This document shows, piece after piece, positions 7,016 to 13,807 of a stretch of 17,088 bases of DNA (position 1 is its first letter; every line of letters begins with the position of its first letter). The notes under the pieces were generated by a model. It was given only the letters and a program-made list of their open reading frames with translations, was not told the origin of the DNA and did no database searches. Position numbers and translations under genes: made by a program. The stretch is from JTS-AC122 sp041742635 (GTDB lineage: Bacteria; Planctomycetota; Phycisphaerae; Phycisphaerales; UBA1924), in the NCBI GenBank assembly GCA_041742635.1, contig JBGSIF010000167.1, positions 1-17,088 of the forward strand, in the 5' to 3' direction.

Positions 7016-8754
7016 CACGCATCCTCCGACATCGTCTCCCGCACCACCTCATCGATCGTCGTCTGCCCTTCGTACAGCGCGAGCAACCCCGACTCGCGCA
7101 GCGTCCGCATCCCGGCCCGCCTCGCGCACTCGCGCAGAATATTCGTGCTCGCGTGCTTCATGATCAGTTCCCGCATCTCGTCGTCCACCGACATGATCTC
7201 GAACAGCGCCATCCGACCCTTGTACCCCGAACCGTGGCAGTTATCGCACCCCTTGCCCCGGTACAACTGTCGCCCGATCACATCCTCGGGCTTCAACGCC
7301 AGTTCCATCAACTCCTCTTCCTTCGGGTCGTACGGCTCCTTGCACTTCGCGCAGATCGTGCGCACCAGCCGCTGCGCCACAATCCCTTCCAGCGTCGCCG
7401 TCAACAGGAACGGCTCCACCCCCAGGTCCACCAACCGCAAAATCGAACTCGGCGCGTCATTAGTGTGCAGCGTCGTCAGCACCAGGTGCCCCGTCAGCGA
7501 CGCCTGCACCGCGATGATCCCGGTTTCCAGGTCGCGCACTTCTCCGACCAGGATCGTGTCGGGGTCTTGACGAAGGAAACTCCGCAGCAGCCTCGCAAAG
7601 GTCGTCTCGGTCTCGACGTTCACCTGGCACTGGCACAGCCCGTCGATGTCGTATTCGACGGGATCTTCCGCCGTCAGGATCTTCGTCCCGATGTCGTTCA
7701 GTTCCATCAGCGCGGCGTACAGCGTCGTCGTCTTCCCCGACCCCGTCGGCCCCGTCACGATCACAATCCCATTGGGCTTGTCGATCAACTTGCGGAACAG
7801 CGTCAGGTCGTCGGCCCGCATCCCGATCCGGTCCAGTTGCAGTTTCACGTTCGAGCGGTCCAGCACGCGCATCACGACGCTCTCGCCGTACATCGTTGGG
7901 AGTACCGACACGCGAAGGTCCACCGGCGCGCCCCCTACCGTCAACTCGATGCGCCCGTCCTGCGGCAGCCGCCGCTCGGCGATATCCATCTGCGACATGA
8001 CCTTGATGCGGCTCGTGATCGCCGCGCCAAGGTGCTTCGGCGGGGGGACCATCTCGTACAGAACGCCGTCGATCCGGTACCGCATCTTGAACTCGTTCTC
8101 GAACGGCTCAAAGTGAATGTCGCTTGCCCGGTCCTTGATCGCCTGTAACAACACCAGGTTCAACAGTTTAATGACCTTGTTGTCCCCGGCCATCTCTTCC
8201 AGGTGATCCAAGTCGATCGAAAGCCCGCCCTTGCCCGCAAGACTCTTGAACTTGTCGTCGGTAGCCAGCGCAGACACGGCGTCGGTAATCGACTCACTCT
8301 TGGAATAACTCTTCTTGAGCGTCGAGTCGATGTCCGCCGCGTCCGCCACCACCGCCTCGACGTTGAATCCAAGCAACAACCGAATGTCATCCACCGCTCG
8401 GAAGTTATCCGGACTCTTCATGGCGATCTTGATCTTTTTGGTTTTCGGATTGAACTCGATCGGCACGACTTGGTACGCCTGCGCCGTTTCGCTCGAAATC
8501 GAGTCTCGAACCTCGTCGGAGATCGTGAACTTCGTCAGATCAACAAACGCCATCCCGGCTTGGCCTGCCAATCCTTCTTGTATATCTCGATCGGTGCAGT
8601 AACCGAGTTCGATTAGCAACTTGCCGATCGGCGACTTCCGCGTCTTCTGGATCGCCAATGCCTCGTGAACCCGTTCGCGCGTGGTTTTACCAAGTTTGGT
8701 CAACACGCGACCAAGTTTCCGGCCCTTCATTTCTGTAAGATCGATCGTGTTCAC
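7015..8754 (-). CDS. gspE: GspE/PilB assembly ATPase
   Basis: This 579-residue cytoplasmic hexameric ATPase powers pseudopilus or pilus assembly. The N-terminal MshEN/T2SSE-N-type region is at about 10-150 (IGKLLIELGYCTDRDIQEGL). The CTE and linker follow (SDIHFEPF at 211), then the ATPase core: Walker A GPTGSGKTTT at 335-344, Asp box TAEDPVE at 361, Walker B ILVGEVRD at 401-408 and His box TGHLVLTTLHT at 421-431. The tetracysteine zinc site is C468, C471, C503 and C506, typical of GspE/PilB and absent from PilT. The start is GTG at 8754 with GGGAG 6 nt upstream; the ATG at 8730 has no ribosome site. A perfect GC hairpin abuts that ribosome site. The 3' end is coupled to the FGE-fold gene. 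The sequence cannot tell GspE from PilB. Confidence 0.96.
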   Translation of the reverse strand: MNTIDLTEMKGRKLGRVLTKLGKTTRERVHEALAIQKTRKSPIGKLLIELGYCTDRDIQEGLAGQAGMAFVDLTKFTISDEVRDSISSETAQAYQVVPIEFNPKTKKIKIAMKSPDNFRAVDDIRLLLGFNVEAVVADAADIDSTLKKSYSKSESITDAVSALATDDKFKSLAGKGGLSIDLDHLEEMAGDNKVIKLLNLVLLQAIKDRASDIHFEPFENEFKMRYRIDGVLYEMVPPPKHLGAAITSRIKVMSQMDIAERRLPQDGRIELTVGGAPVDLRVSVLPTMYGESVVMRVLDRSNVKLQLDRIGMRADDLTLFRKLIDKPNGIVIVTGPTGSGKTTTLYAALMELNDIGTKILTAEDPVEYDIDGLCQCQVNVETETTFARLLRSFLRQDPDTILVGEVRDLETGIIAVQASLTGHLVLTTLHTNDAPSSILRLVDLGVEPFLLTATLEGIVAQRLVRTICAKCKEPYDPKEEELMELALKPEDVIGRQLYRGKGCDNCHGSGYKGRMALFEIMSVDDEMRELIMKHASTNILRECARRAGMRTLRESGLLALYEGQTTIDEVVRETMSEDA

Positions 8755-8760
8755 ACTTCA

Positions 8761-8782
8761 CTCCCGGCCCGAACACGGGCCG
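8761..8782 (-). promoter_or_regulatory. GC hairpin abutting the gspE ribosome-binding site
   Basis: The arms CGGCCCG (8765-8771) and CGGGCCG (8776-8782) are perfect inverted copies with a 4-nt loop. In the mRNA the stem ends directly at GGGAG, the Shine-Dalgarno of the GTG start at 8754, sharing one G with it. No T-tract follows, so it is not a terminator. A translation-control or mRNA 5'-stabilising element is inferred. Confidence 0.55.
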
Positions 8783-8796
8783 ATACAAGTCTAATC

Positions 8797-8850
8797 GAAC
8801 AAAATAAGCCTGTGGTTCCAGCATTCAATGTGGAAAAAACGCAACAGGCT
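8797..8850 (-). terminator. Possible intrinsic terminator after pilT
   Basis: Reading the minus strand, AGCCTGT (8850-8844) pairs with ACAGGCT (8813-8807). Inside it TTCCA pairs with TGGAA, and the stem is followed by T-rich TATTTTGTTC. It lies 56 nt past the pilT stop and 43 nt before the gspE start. The large interrupted stem makes it a weak candidate. If real, it partly separates pilT transcription from the gspE operon. Confidence 0.35.
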
Positions 8851-8905
8851 AACGCGACATCTAGATTGTTGTGCTAACAATAACCTTGCATTTGCCCAAA
8901 TCCGC

Positions 8906-10027
8906 TCAAGTAGCGGCTTCGTCTTCTGCTTCATCCAACTCGACTCGACCCACTGTTCGACCGAGTCGATGGACCTTATCAGTCAAGTCACCTGGATTTT
9001 TACTCTTGTCGATCATCTCTTCAGCGGAGATCATGCCTCGTGTGTACAGCGTCCAGAGGTGATCGTCGAGCAACTGCATGCCGAACTTTTTGCCGGTTTG
9101 GATCGACGAATCGATTCGGAACGTCTTGTTATCGCGGATCAGGTTGGCAATGGCGGGCGTGACAACAAGGAACTCGTATCCCGCCACCAGCCCCGGCTGA
9201 TCCACCCGGCTCAACAGCACCTGACTCAGCACGCAGATCAGCGAAGTAGACAACTGAACTCGGATCTGGTTCTGTTGGGTAACCGGGAAGGCGTCCACGA
9301 TACGGTCGATCGTCTTCGCCGCGCCCGTGGTGTGGAGGGTACCGAACACCAAGTGGCCCGTCTCGGCGGCCCGGATCGCCGCCTCGATGGTTTCGAGGTC
9401 GCGCATTTCACCGACGAGGATAACGTCCGGGTCCGAGCGCAGGACGCGACGGAGTGCCTCACCGAATGTGGGGACGTCGTTGCCCACTTCTCGCTGGTTG
9501 ACGATGCACTTTTTATGCTTGTGGTAATACTCGATGGGGTCTTCCATCGTGACCATGTGCCGATCCATCGTCATATTGATGAAGTCGAGCATCGTTGCCA
9601 GCGATGTGGTCTTGCCCGAGCCAGTAGGTCCGGTAACCAAGAACAACCCGCGCGGACGACGGATCAGTTCCTTGCACATATCCGGCAGCCCGATCTGCTC
9701 GAACGAAAGCAGTCGGTTGGGGATTTGGCGAAGGACCATCGCCAGGTCGCCGCGTTGACGGAAGATGGAGACGCGGAAGCGGGCGGCCTCGCCGTAGGCG
9801 AAACCGAAGTCGCACCCGCCTTGCTCTTGCAGTTCCTGCTGGGAGCGTTCGGGTGTGATGGACTTCATGAGAGAGACCATGTCCTCGGATTCGAGGATTT
9901 TGGTTTTGAGGTTAACGAGGTGGCCGTGGAGGCGCAGCGTGGGCGGGCGGCCCACCGTAAGGTGAAGGTCGCTCGCGCCCTTCTGCACAACGGTGTCGAG
10001 AAGGCGGTCGATTTGGATCGTTGACAT
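8906..10027 (-). CDS. pilT: PilT twitching-type retraction ATPase
   Basis: This 373-residue PilT/PilU-family ATPase normally drives depolymerisation of type IV pili at the inner membrane. The N-terminal PAS-like domain starts IDRLLDTVVQKGASDLHLTVG. Walker A GPTGSGKTT is at 133-141, the Asp box MEDPIEYYH at 161, Walker B ILVGEMRD at 203-210, the His box TGHLVFGTLHTT at 223 and the PilT signature AIANLIRDNK (family AIRNLIRE) at 292. The zinc tetracysteine of GspE is missing, as expected. The ATG at 10027 matches the usual PilT N-terminus; 32 codons of open frame upstream are not PilT-like. GAGG lies 11 nt upstream. The C-terminus has an acidic tail (ELDEAEDEAAT). The 151-bp gap to gspE contains a possible terminator. 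Confidence 0.96.
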   Translation of the reverse strand: MSTIQIDRLLDTVVQKGASDLHLTVGRPPTLRLHGHLVNLKTKILESEDMVSLMKSITPERSQQELQEQGGCDFGFAYGEAARFRVSIFRQRGDLAMVLRQIPNRLLSFEQIGLPDMCKELIRRPRGLFLVTGPTGSGKTTSLATMLDFINMTMDRHMVTMEDPIEYYHKHKKCIVNQREVGNDVPTFGEALRRVLRSDPDVILVGEMRDLETIEAAIRAAETGHLVFGTLHTTGAAKTIDRIVDAFPVTQQNQIRVQLSTSLICVLSQVLLSRVDQPGLVAGYEFLVVTPAIANLIRDNKTFRIDSSIQTGKKFGMQLLDDHLWTLYTRGMISAEEMIDKSKNPGDLTDKVHRLGRTVGRVELDEAEDEAAT

Positions 10028-10312
10028 AGTGGTAGAGTCCTCAGAATCGCAAGTACGGGGAGGTGAGAGTAGACAGTACGAAGACTGGCAAGTCGTGGTT
10101 CCGAGGCACGAAACTCGGACCACGGCGTGACTGTAGGGGCGCGTGACGACACGGGAAGCCAGTTGCGATCGTGTGTTCGTCCGAGATTGGAGGTAGCGGC
10201 CTGGCTCAGACCGAAAAAACGGGTCGACGACGACTTCGACATCGTGGTGAAATGAACGACGACTTCGATGGTACCTCAGATTTCCAGATAACCCCGCCGA
10301 TGGAACTCCGGG
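10028..10312. other. Divergent intergenic region upstream of pilT
   Basis: This spacer separates pilT (leftward) from the rightward zinc-ribbon gene. I see no convincing -35/-10 pair for pilT. It contains a 13-bp direct repeat, ACGACGACTTCGA, at 10227-10239 and 10256-10268, 29 bp apart start to start. The first copy is embedded in a short inverted repeat, GTCGA...TCGAC. An operator role is possible but unproven. Open frames crossing here read as shadows of the downstream gene. Confidence 0.4.
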
Positions 10313-10324
10313 TACACTCGCGTA
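10313..10324 (+). promoter_or_regulatory. -10-like box for a probable leaderless transcript
   Basis: TACACT at 10313-10318, preceded by GGG, ends six bases before the ATG at 10325. A start site about seven bases after the box would fall on the A of ATG. No Shine-Dalgarno or TTGACA-like box is visible. The same arrangement recurs before the gene at 11363. Confidence 0.45.
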
Positions 10325-11044
10325 ATGGGCAACACGTCAGATCGTATACGGACGGATCGACGGATTGGACGGGCGTGCGCCGCGGTTGTGCTCGGAATAA
10401 TTACGACCCTGTTCGTGGCGTGGGTACTGCCTCCATTGGTGAGAGGGATATTTCGATCGTCGGTACGGACACTTCCGAACTCGGGCGCGGCGCTTCGGGC
10501 ACCACGCTCAACGGGCACGATCACACTCGGCTCGACAGAGGTGGAATCCACTATTGTGGGTGATACCTACTCGTTCGATGCGGGATGGATGTCGCTGCAA
10601 CGGGGGCTTGATTACGAAGAAGCGTTCGTTGATACCGGTATCCCGGGGCTATCGAGGCCGGTGGACATGGGCATGTACAGCACGGTCGTGTTGATCCGCA
10701 CCGGGTGGCCGTGGCGTGCAATGAAAGGGGAAGTGTGGTGCTCGCGAGGTGTGAGGCAGTACGAGCACCGCTGGCTCTGGGAAGCGGGATCGAATCGGAG
10801 AGATCCGATACTGGTCCCACTGCGACCGATCTGGCGTGGGTTTGCGTTGAATGTCATCGTCGTAAGCAGCGCGTGGTGGTGGGCGATGCGAATTCCCGTG
10901 TTGCAATTATCCTGGTGGCAAGCCGGGCGGCGGCTTCGCTGTGGGTGCTGTCCTGCGTGCGGGTACGACCTAAAGTGGAACTTGGGCGGGGGATGCCCGG
11001 AATGTGGGTGGCGGAAGGTCGGGACTCGCCGTGGCATGAAGTGA
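10325..11044 (+). CDS. Membrane protein with C-terminal zinc ribbon
   Basis: This 239-residue protein has no named function. A first membrane segment lies near residues 17-39 (CAAVVLGIITTLFVAWVLPP). A soluble stretch of about 130 residues follows with no recognised domain, then a second membrane segment near 171-190 (RGFALNVIVVSSAWWWAM). The C-terminal CPACGYDLKWNLGGGCPECG has C209, C212, C224 and C227, a four-cysteine zinc ribbon of a type I associate with planctomycete membrane proteins. Position and topology suggest an inner-membrane protein with the ribbon on the cytoplasmic side. The start lacks a Shine-Dalgarno; a -10-like box immediately upstream suggests leaderless translation. It is followed by a similar ribbon protein about 320 bp downstream. 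Confidence 0.75.
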   Translation: MGNTSDRIRTDRRIGRACAAVVLGIITTLFVAWVLPPLVRGIFRSSVRTLPNSGAALRAPRSTGTITLGSTEVESTIVGDTYSFDAGWMSLQRGLDYEEAFVDTGIPGLSRPVDMGMYSTVVLIRTGWPWRAMKGEVWCSRGVRQYEHRWLWEAGSNRRDPILVPLRPIWRGFALNVIVVSSAWWWAMRIPVLQLSWWQAGRRLRCGCCPACGYDLKWNLGGGCPECGWRKVGTRRGMK

Positions 11045-11349
11045 GTTAACAACGAAGAGGCAGACGGGATGCCCGGCCGACGAGAAGCCCACTTCTTAGG
11101 TGTAACTGGCATGATGAAGATGCCGTGTGCGTTTGTGTTCGACCCGACGTGGTTGAATCCAACTCGCCTCTCGTCGGGTGAGATCCCCGGGCCGTTCCGA
11201 ACAGCACAAGGTAACGACTGCCACGTATGACCACCTGTTTCTCGCTCAACCCCAATTAATCCAGGGGTCGAAGAGCCGGGGTACCCCAATACGATTGCGC
11301 GGTAGCCCTACCGCCGCTCAGGTGCCGCACCGGTGAACTGTGCCGCCGG
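11045..11349 (+). promoter_or_regulatory. Intergenic region with clustered palindromes
   Basis: About 300 bp without a supported gene. The last 90 bp before the next gene's -10-like box hold several perfect palindromes: GGGGTACCCC (11277-11286), GCGGTAG-CC-CTACCGC (11299-11314), GGTGC-C-GCACC (11321-11331) and CACCGGTG (11329-11336). They lie upstream of the proposed transcription start, so they would act as DNA sites rather than RNA stems if functional. I see nothing in the first 200 bp. Confidence 0.35.
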
Positions 11350-11362
11350 TACAATTGCCCGC
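11350..11362 (+). promoter_or_regulatory. -10-like box for a probable leaderless transcript
   Basis: TACAAT at 11350-11355, preceded by CCGG, ends seven bases before the ATG at 11363. It matches the arrangement at 10313 (GGTACA, A/C, T, then a short GC-rich stretch, then ATG). There is no Shine-Dalgarno. This is the main support for choosing 11363 as the start of the next gene. Confidence 0.5.
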
Positions 11363-12466
11363 ATGTGCCCGATCGATCCGGAATCATTGATGAAGGCCAC
11401 GCCGATGACGGTGATGGATGACCGCGCGTGCGTGAACTGCGGGTACAACCTCAAGGGGTTGCGGGGCGACGGGGTGTGCCCGGAGTGCGGGCGGGCGATT
11501 CGAGTGAAGAAGAAGGACATCCCGCGGTACACCGACGCCTTGGTCAACGCGCCCAAGATGTGGCTGGCGGGGCTGGCATTTGGGAGTACGCTGTTGTTCG
11601 CCAGCGTGCTGTGCGTGATGACGCTGTTCGTGGTGTCGCTCGCGCTTCCGGCGGGAGCGAAGTTCGCGGCGGCAATCATGCAGTTAGCCGCGGCGGCGAT
11701 CTGGTACATCGGCGTGTTGATCAGCACGCAGCCCAGGCCGGTTATGCCGACGACGCAGATCGATCCGCGGAAAGAATGGAGCGGGCTGCGGCGGTCGGCA
11801 CGGATCACGCAAGTGTTCTGGGTATTGATGCCGACGTGCATGGCGGTGTACTGGTATTTGTACAACGCCGCCGCGGCGACGGTACCGCGTGGCGCTCCGC
11901 CGGGGGATGGGTTGGTGTGGGGCGCGATCGCGTGTTTCGCGGTGGGAGCGGTGGGGCTGATCTGGCTGTGCATCTACCTATCGAACATCGCGTTCTGGGG
12001 CGACGACGAGATCGGGGCCAACTTCCGAACCTGCGCGTGGCTGGTCGGTGCCGCCGCCACGCTCACGTTCCTTGACACGCTCAACTCGATGACGAACGCG
12101 ATACTCATGGGCGGGTTCTGGGCCAGTCTGGTGCGTGTGATGTTCATGTTCTTCGTTCTGCTCCCGGCGGTGTACTTGGTGTACTGTCTATTCAGGATGC
12201 AGCGGATGGCGCGGTGGGCGCTAACAAACCACTCGATCGCGGACGCCCGCAACCGACGGTTACAGGCACAGGCCCGCAAGAACGCGAAGCGCGGGCCGGC
12301 GGCGGCAACATCGAAAGTGTCGCAGGAAGGTGCGATTGCGCTGGCGCGTGACTCCAGCGTCAACCCGCCGGATGCCCGCCCCGTTCCTGCGCCGCTGAGC
12401 GGGCCGACGGGCGCGATGCCCAAGCGAACCACGGACGGATCGGTGTACGACGTGGAACAGCCGTGA
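11363..12466 (+). CDS. Polytopic membrane protein with N-terminal zinc ribbon
   Basis: This 367-residue protein has no named function. The N-terminal ribbon CVNCGYNLKGLRGDGVCPEC uses C23, C26, C39 and C42 and closely matches the C-terminal ribbon of the gene at 10325. About six hydrophobic segments follow (near 68-96, 101-121, 150-170, 185-208, 224-245 and 252-277). Then come a basic coil (RNRRLQAQARKNAKR at about 297-311) and a Pro/Ala-rich, apparently disordered cytoplasmic tail. ATG 11363 is chosen because a TACAAT box sits 7 nt upstream. A GTG at 11333 would add ten residues, and ATGs at 11390, 11405 and 11414 could shorten it. The gene converges on the cyclase gene with only 2 bp between the stop codons. 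Confidence 0.8.
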   Translation: MCPIDPESLMKATPMTVMDDRACVNCGYNLKGLRGDGVCPECGRAIRVKKKDIPRYTDALVNAPKMWLAGLAFGSTLLFASVLCVMTLFVVSLALPAGAKFAAAIMQLAAAAIWYIGVLISTQPRPVMPTTQIDPRKEWSGLRRSARITQVFWVLMPTCMAVYWYLYNAAAATVPRGAPPGDGLVWGAIACFAVGAVGLIWLCIYLSNIAFWGDDEIGANFRTCAWLVGAAATLTFLDTLNSMTNAILMGGFWASLVRVMFMFFVLLPAVYLVYCLFRMQRMARWALTNHSIADARNRRLQAQARKNAKRGPAAATSKVSQEGAIALARDSSVNPPDARPVPAPLSGPTGAMPKRTTDGSVYDVEQP

Positions 12467-12468
12467 TA

Positions 12469-13614
12469 TCAGGCCTGTTCGGCGAGTCCCAGGATCGCGC
12501 GACGCATGACTTGGTGGTCGATCTCGTGAACGTCGTAGGGGTGGCCGGGCGTGCGGACGAGGGTGATCGTGAGCCGTCCGCCGAGGTGTTCGCGGAACTG
12601 TTCAAGCCCGGCGAGAACGTCGTCGGCGCGAGCGAGCATGGGGTGCGATGTCGGCAGGCCCAGGCGAGTGAGGCAGTCGTATACGCGGGCCGGGAGGGAA
12701 TCTTCGCAGAGGCCCATCAACTGGGCGTACCGGCAGTCGATCATCATGCCGATGCCCACGGCGTGCCCGTGGGTGAGTGCAAAATTGGTCATCTGTTCGA
12801 GTTTGTGGGCGGCCCAGTGTCCGAAATCGAGCGGGCGCGCGGTGAGGAACTCGAAGGGATCGCCGCCGGAGGTGATGTGGTCCAGGTGCAGCAGCGCGGA
12901 ACGCCGGATGATGGGAACCGCGGCGTCGAAGCCGCGGTCATGCACACGTGCGGCGTCACGCTCGATATGTGCGAAGAAGTCGGCGTCTTTGAGCAAGGCG
13001 ACCTTGACGGCTTCGGAGAACCCTGAACGCCAATGCTCGTCGGTGAGGGTACGAAGGAGCGACTCGTCATTGATGACGGCCCTGGGCGGCCAGAACGCAC
13101 CGACGAGGTTTTTGAGGCCCATCGCGTTGACGCCGCTTTTCACGCCGACGCCGGAATCGTCCTGCGCCAGCGTCGTGGAGGGGATACGGATGAGGCGGAC
13201 GCCGCGGTGGAAGATGGAAGCGGCGTACCCGGCGACATCGAGCACCGCGCCGCCGCCGATGACGATCACATAGGACCGGCGACAGATCCCCGCGTTCTGC
13301 ATGGCGTGAAGGAGTTGTTCGAGGACGCGGGGGTCGTTTTTGGCGATTTCGCCGCCGGGGATGAGGAGCGGAGCGGGTGCGGCGTCGATCACGCCGCGCC
13401 GAGACGCGACGTATCGACTCAGCCGCTCGCGCAGACCGGGGTCCGCCGCGTCAAGCCCGGCGTCGAGCACAAACAGCACTCGCGGCACCACCGGCGTCGG
13501 CGATGGATCGTCGGCACGGATCACATCATCCAGCACCTGATTGGCCGGGTCGAAGACGTCGCGCGTGAAGCGAAGCCTGTGGGTGAAGGCAACGGAAAAA
13601 GAACGATCGACCAT
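12469..13614 (-). CDS. 3-dehydroquinate synthase-family cyclase, EboD-like
   Basis: This 381-residue NAD- and metal-dependent sugar-phosphate cyclase has the nucleotide-binding glycine motif VIVIGGGAVLDVAGYAAS at 116-133 and a substrate loop RIPSTTLAQDDSGVGVKSGVNAMG (two adjacent pieces from 143), where DHQ synthases have DASVGGKTGVN. Metal-ligand candidates are E201 (SGFSEAVKV), H266/H270 (DFGHWAAHKLE) and H282 (THGHAVGIGM). The opening FSVAFTHRLRFTRDVFDPAN and the DDSGVGVK loop differ from AroB and recall the EboD branch of the family, so shikimate synthesis should not be assumed. It has no visible pathway neighbours. The ATG at 13614 has TTGGAG 9 nt upstream and a TATAGT box 38 nt upstream; a GTG at 13653 would lie inside that box. 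The family is sure; the EboD assignment is tentative. Confidence 0.88.
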   Translation of the reverse strand: MVDRSFSVAFTHRLRFTRDVFDPANQVLDDVIRADDPSPTPVVPRVLFVLDAGLDAADPGLRERLSRYVASRRGVIDAAPAPLLIPGGEIAKNDPRVLEQLLHAMQNAGICRRSYVIVIGGGAVLDVAGYAASIFHRGVRLIRIPSTTLAQDDSGVGVKSGVNAMGLKNLVGAFWPPRAVINDESLLRTLTDEHWRSGFSEAVKVALLKDADFFAHIERDAARVHDRGFDAAVPIIRRSALLHLDHITSGGDPFEFLTARPLDFGHWAAHKLEQMTNFALTHGHAVGIGMMIDCRYAQLMGLCEDSLPARVYDCLTRLGLPTSHPMLARADDVLAGLEQFREHLGGRLTITLVRTPGHPYDVHEIDHQVMRRAILGLAEQA

Positions 13615-13651
13615 CGACAACGGCTCCAACCCCAACGTTCGGCGAAGGGGC

Positions 13652-13657
13652 ACTATA
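13652..13657 (-). promoter_or_regulatory. -10 box for the cyclase gene
   Basis: TATAGT reads leftward at 13657-13652, about 38 nt before the ATG at 13614. This leaves an inferred leader of about 30 nt that contains the ribosome site. No good -35 is visible at 17 bp, so this rests on the -10 alone. Confidence 0.4.
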
Positions 13658-13727
13658 GAACGCGGGGTGCCGGGTGGCCCAATGCCTGTGAGTGCCGACG
13701 GCGCGAGTCACATCTCACTTCACTCGT

Positions 13728-13756
13728 TTGACGGGCTGGCGTTTCTGTGGCATACT
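13728..13756 (+). promoter_or_regulatory. Sigma-70-like promoter of the PEP-CTERM gene
   Basis: TTGACG (13728-13733), a 17-bp spacer and CATACT (13751-13756) form a plausible sigma-70-type promoter. The inferred start lies about 45 nt before the ATG at 13808. The leader has CT-rich repeats (CGATCTCTC twice) and ends in a perfect AGGAGG 7 nt before the start codon. Confidence 0.5.
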
Positions 13757-13807
13757 CCACATAATTCTCCGCTCGATCTCTCTCTCCGATCTCTCAGGAG
13801 GCTCCGC

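Noticed and set aside
6934..8148. 404-codon plus-strand frame antisense to gspE
   Set aside because: Low-complexity Arg/His/Gln protein with no domain; the opposite strand encodes the ATPase with all its motifs.
8865..8881. ATTGTT-GTGCT-AACAAT hairpin after pilT as terminator
   Set aside because: Six weak A/T-rich pairs and no T-tract; the larger stem at 8807-8850 is the better candidate.
8828..10024. 398-codon plus-strand frame antisense to pilT
   Set aside because: Mirror of a strongly conserved gene; no start signal and no recognisable domain.
10171..10563. 130-codon plus-strand ORF overlapping the first zinc-ribbon gene
   Set aside because: Out of frame with the recognisable membrane protein and without hydrophobic or domain features.
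11046..11255. 69-codon minus-strand ORF in the intergenic region
   Set aside because: No ribosome site, signal peptide or domain; composition resembles random open frame.
13615..13653. N-terminally extended cyclase starting at GTG 13653
   Set aside because: The GTG lies within the TATAGT box, and the extension is not family-like; ATG 13614 has a ribosome site.
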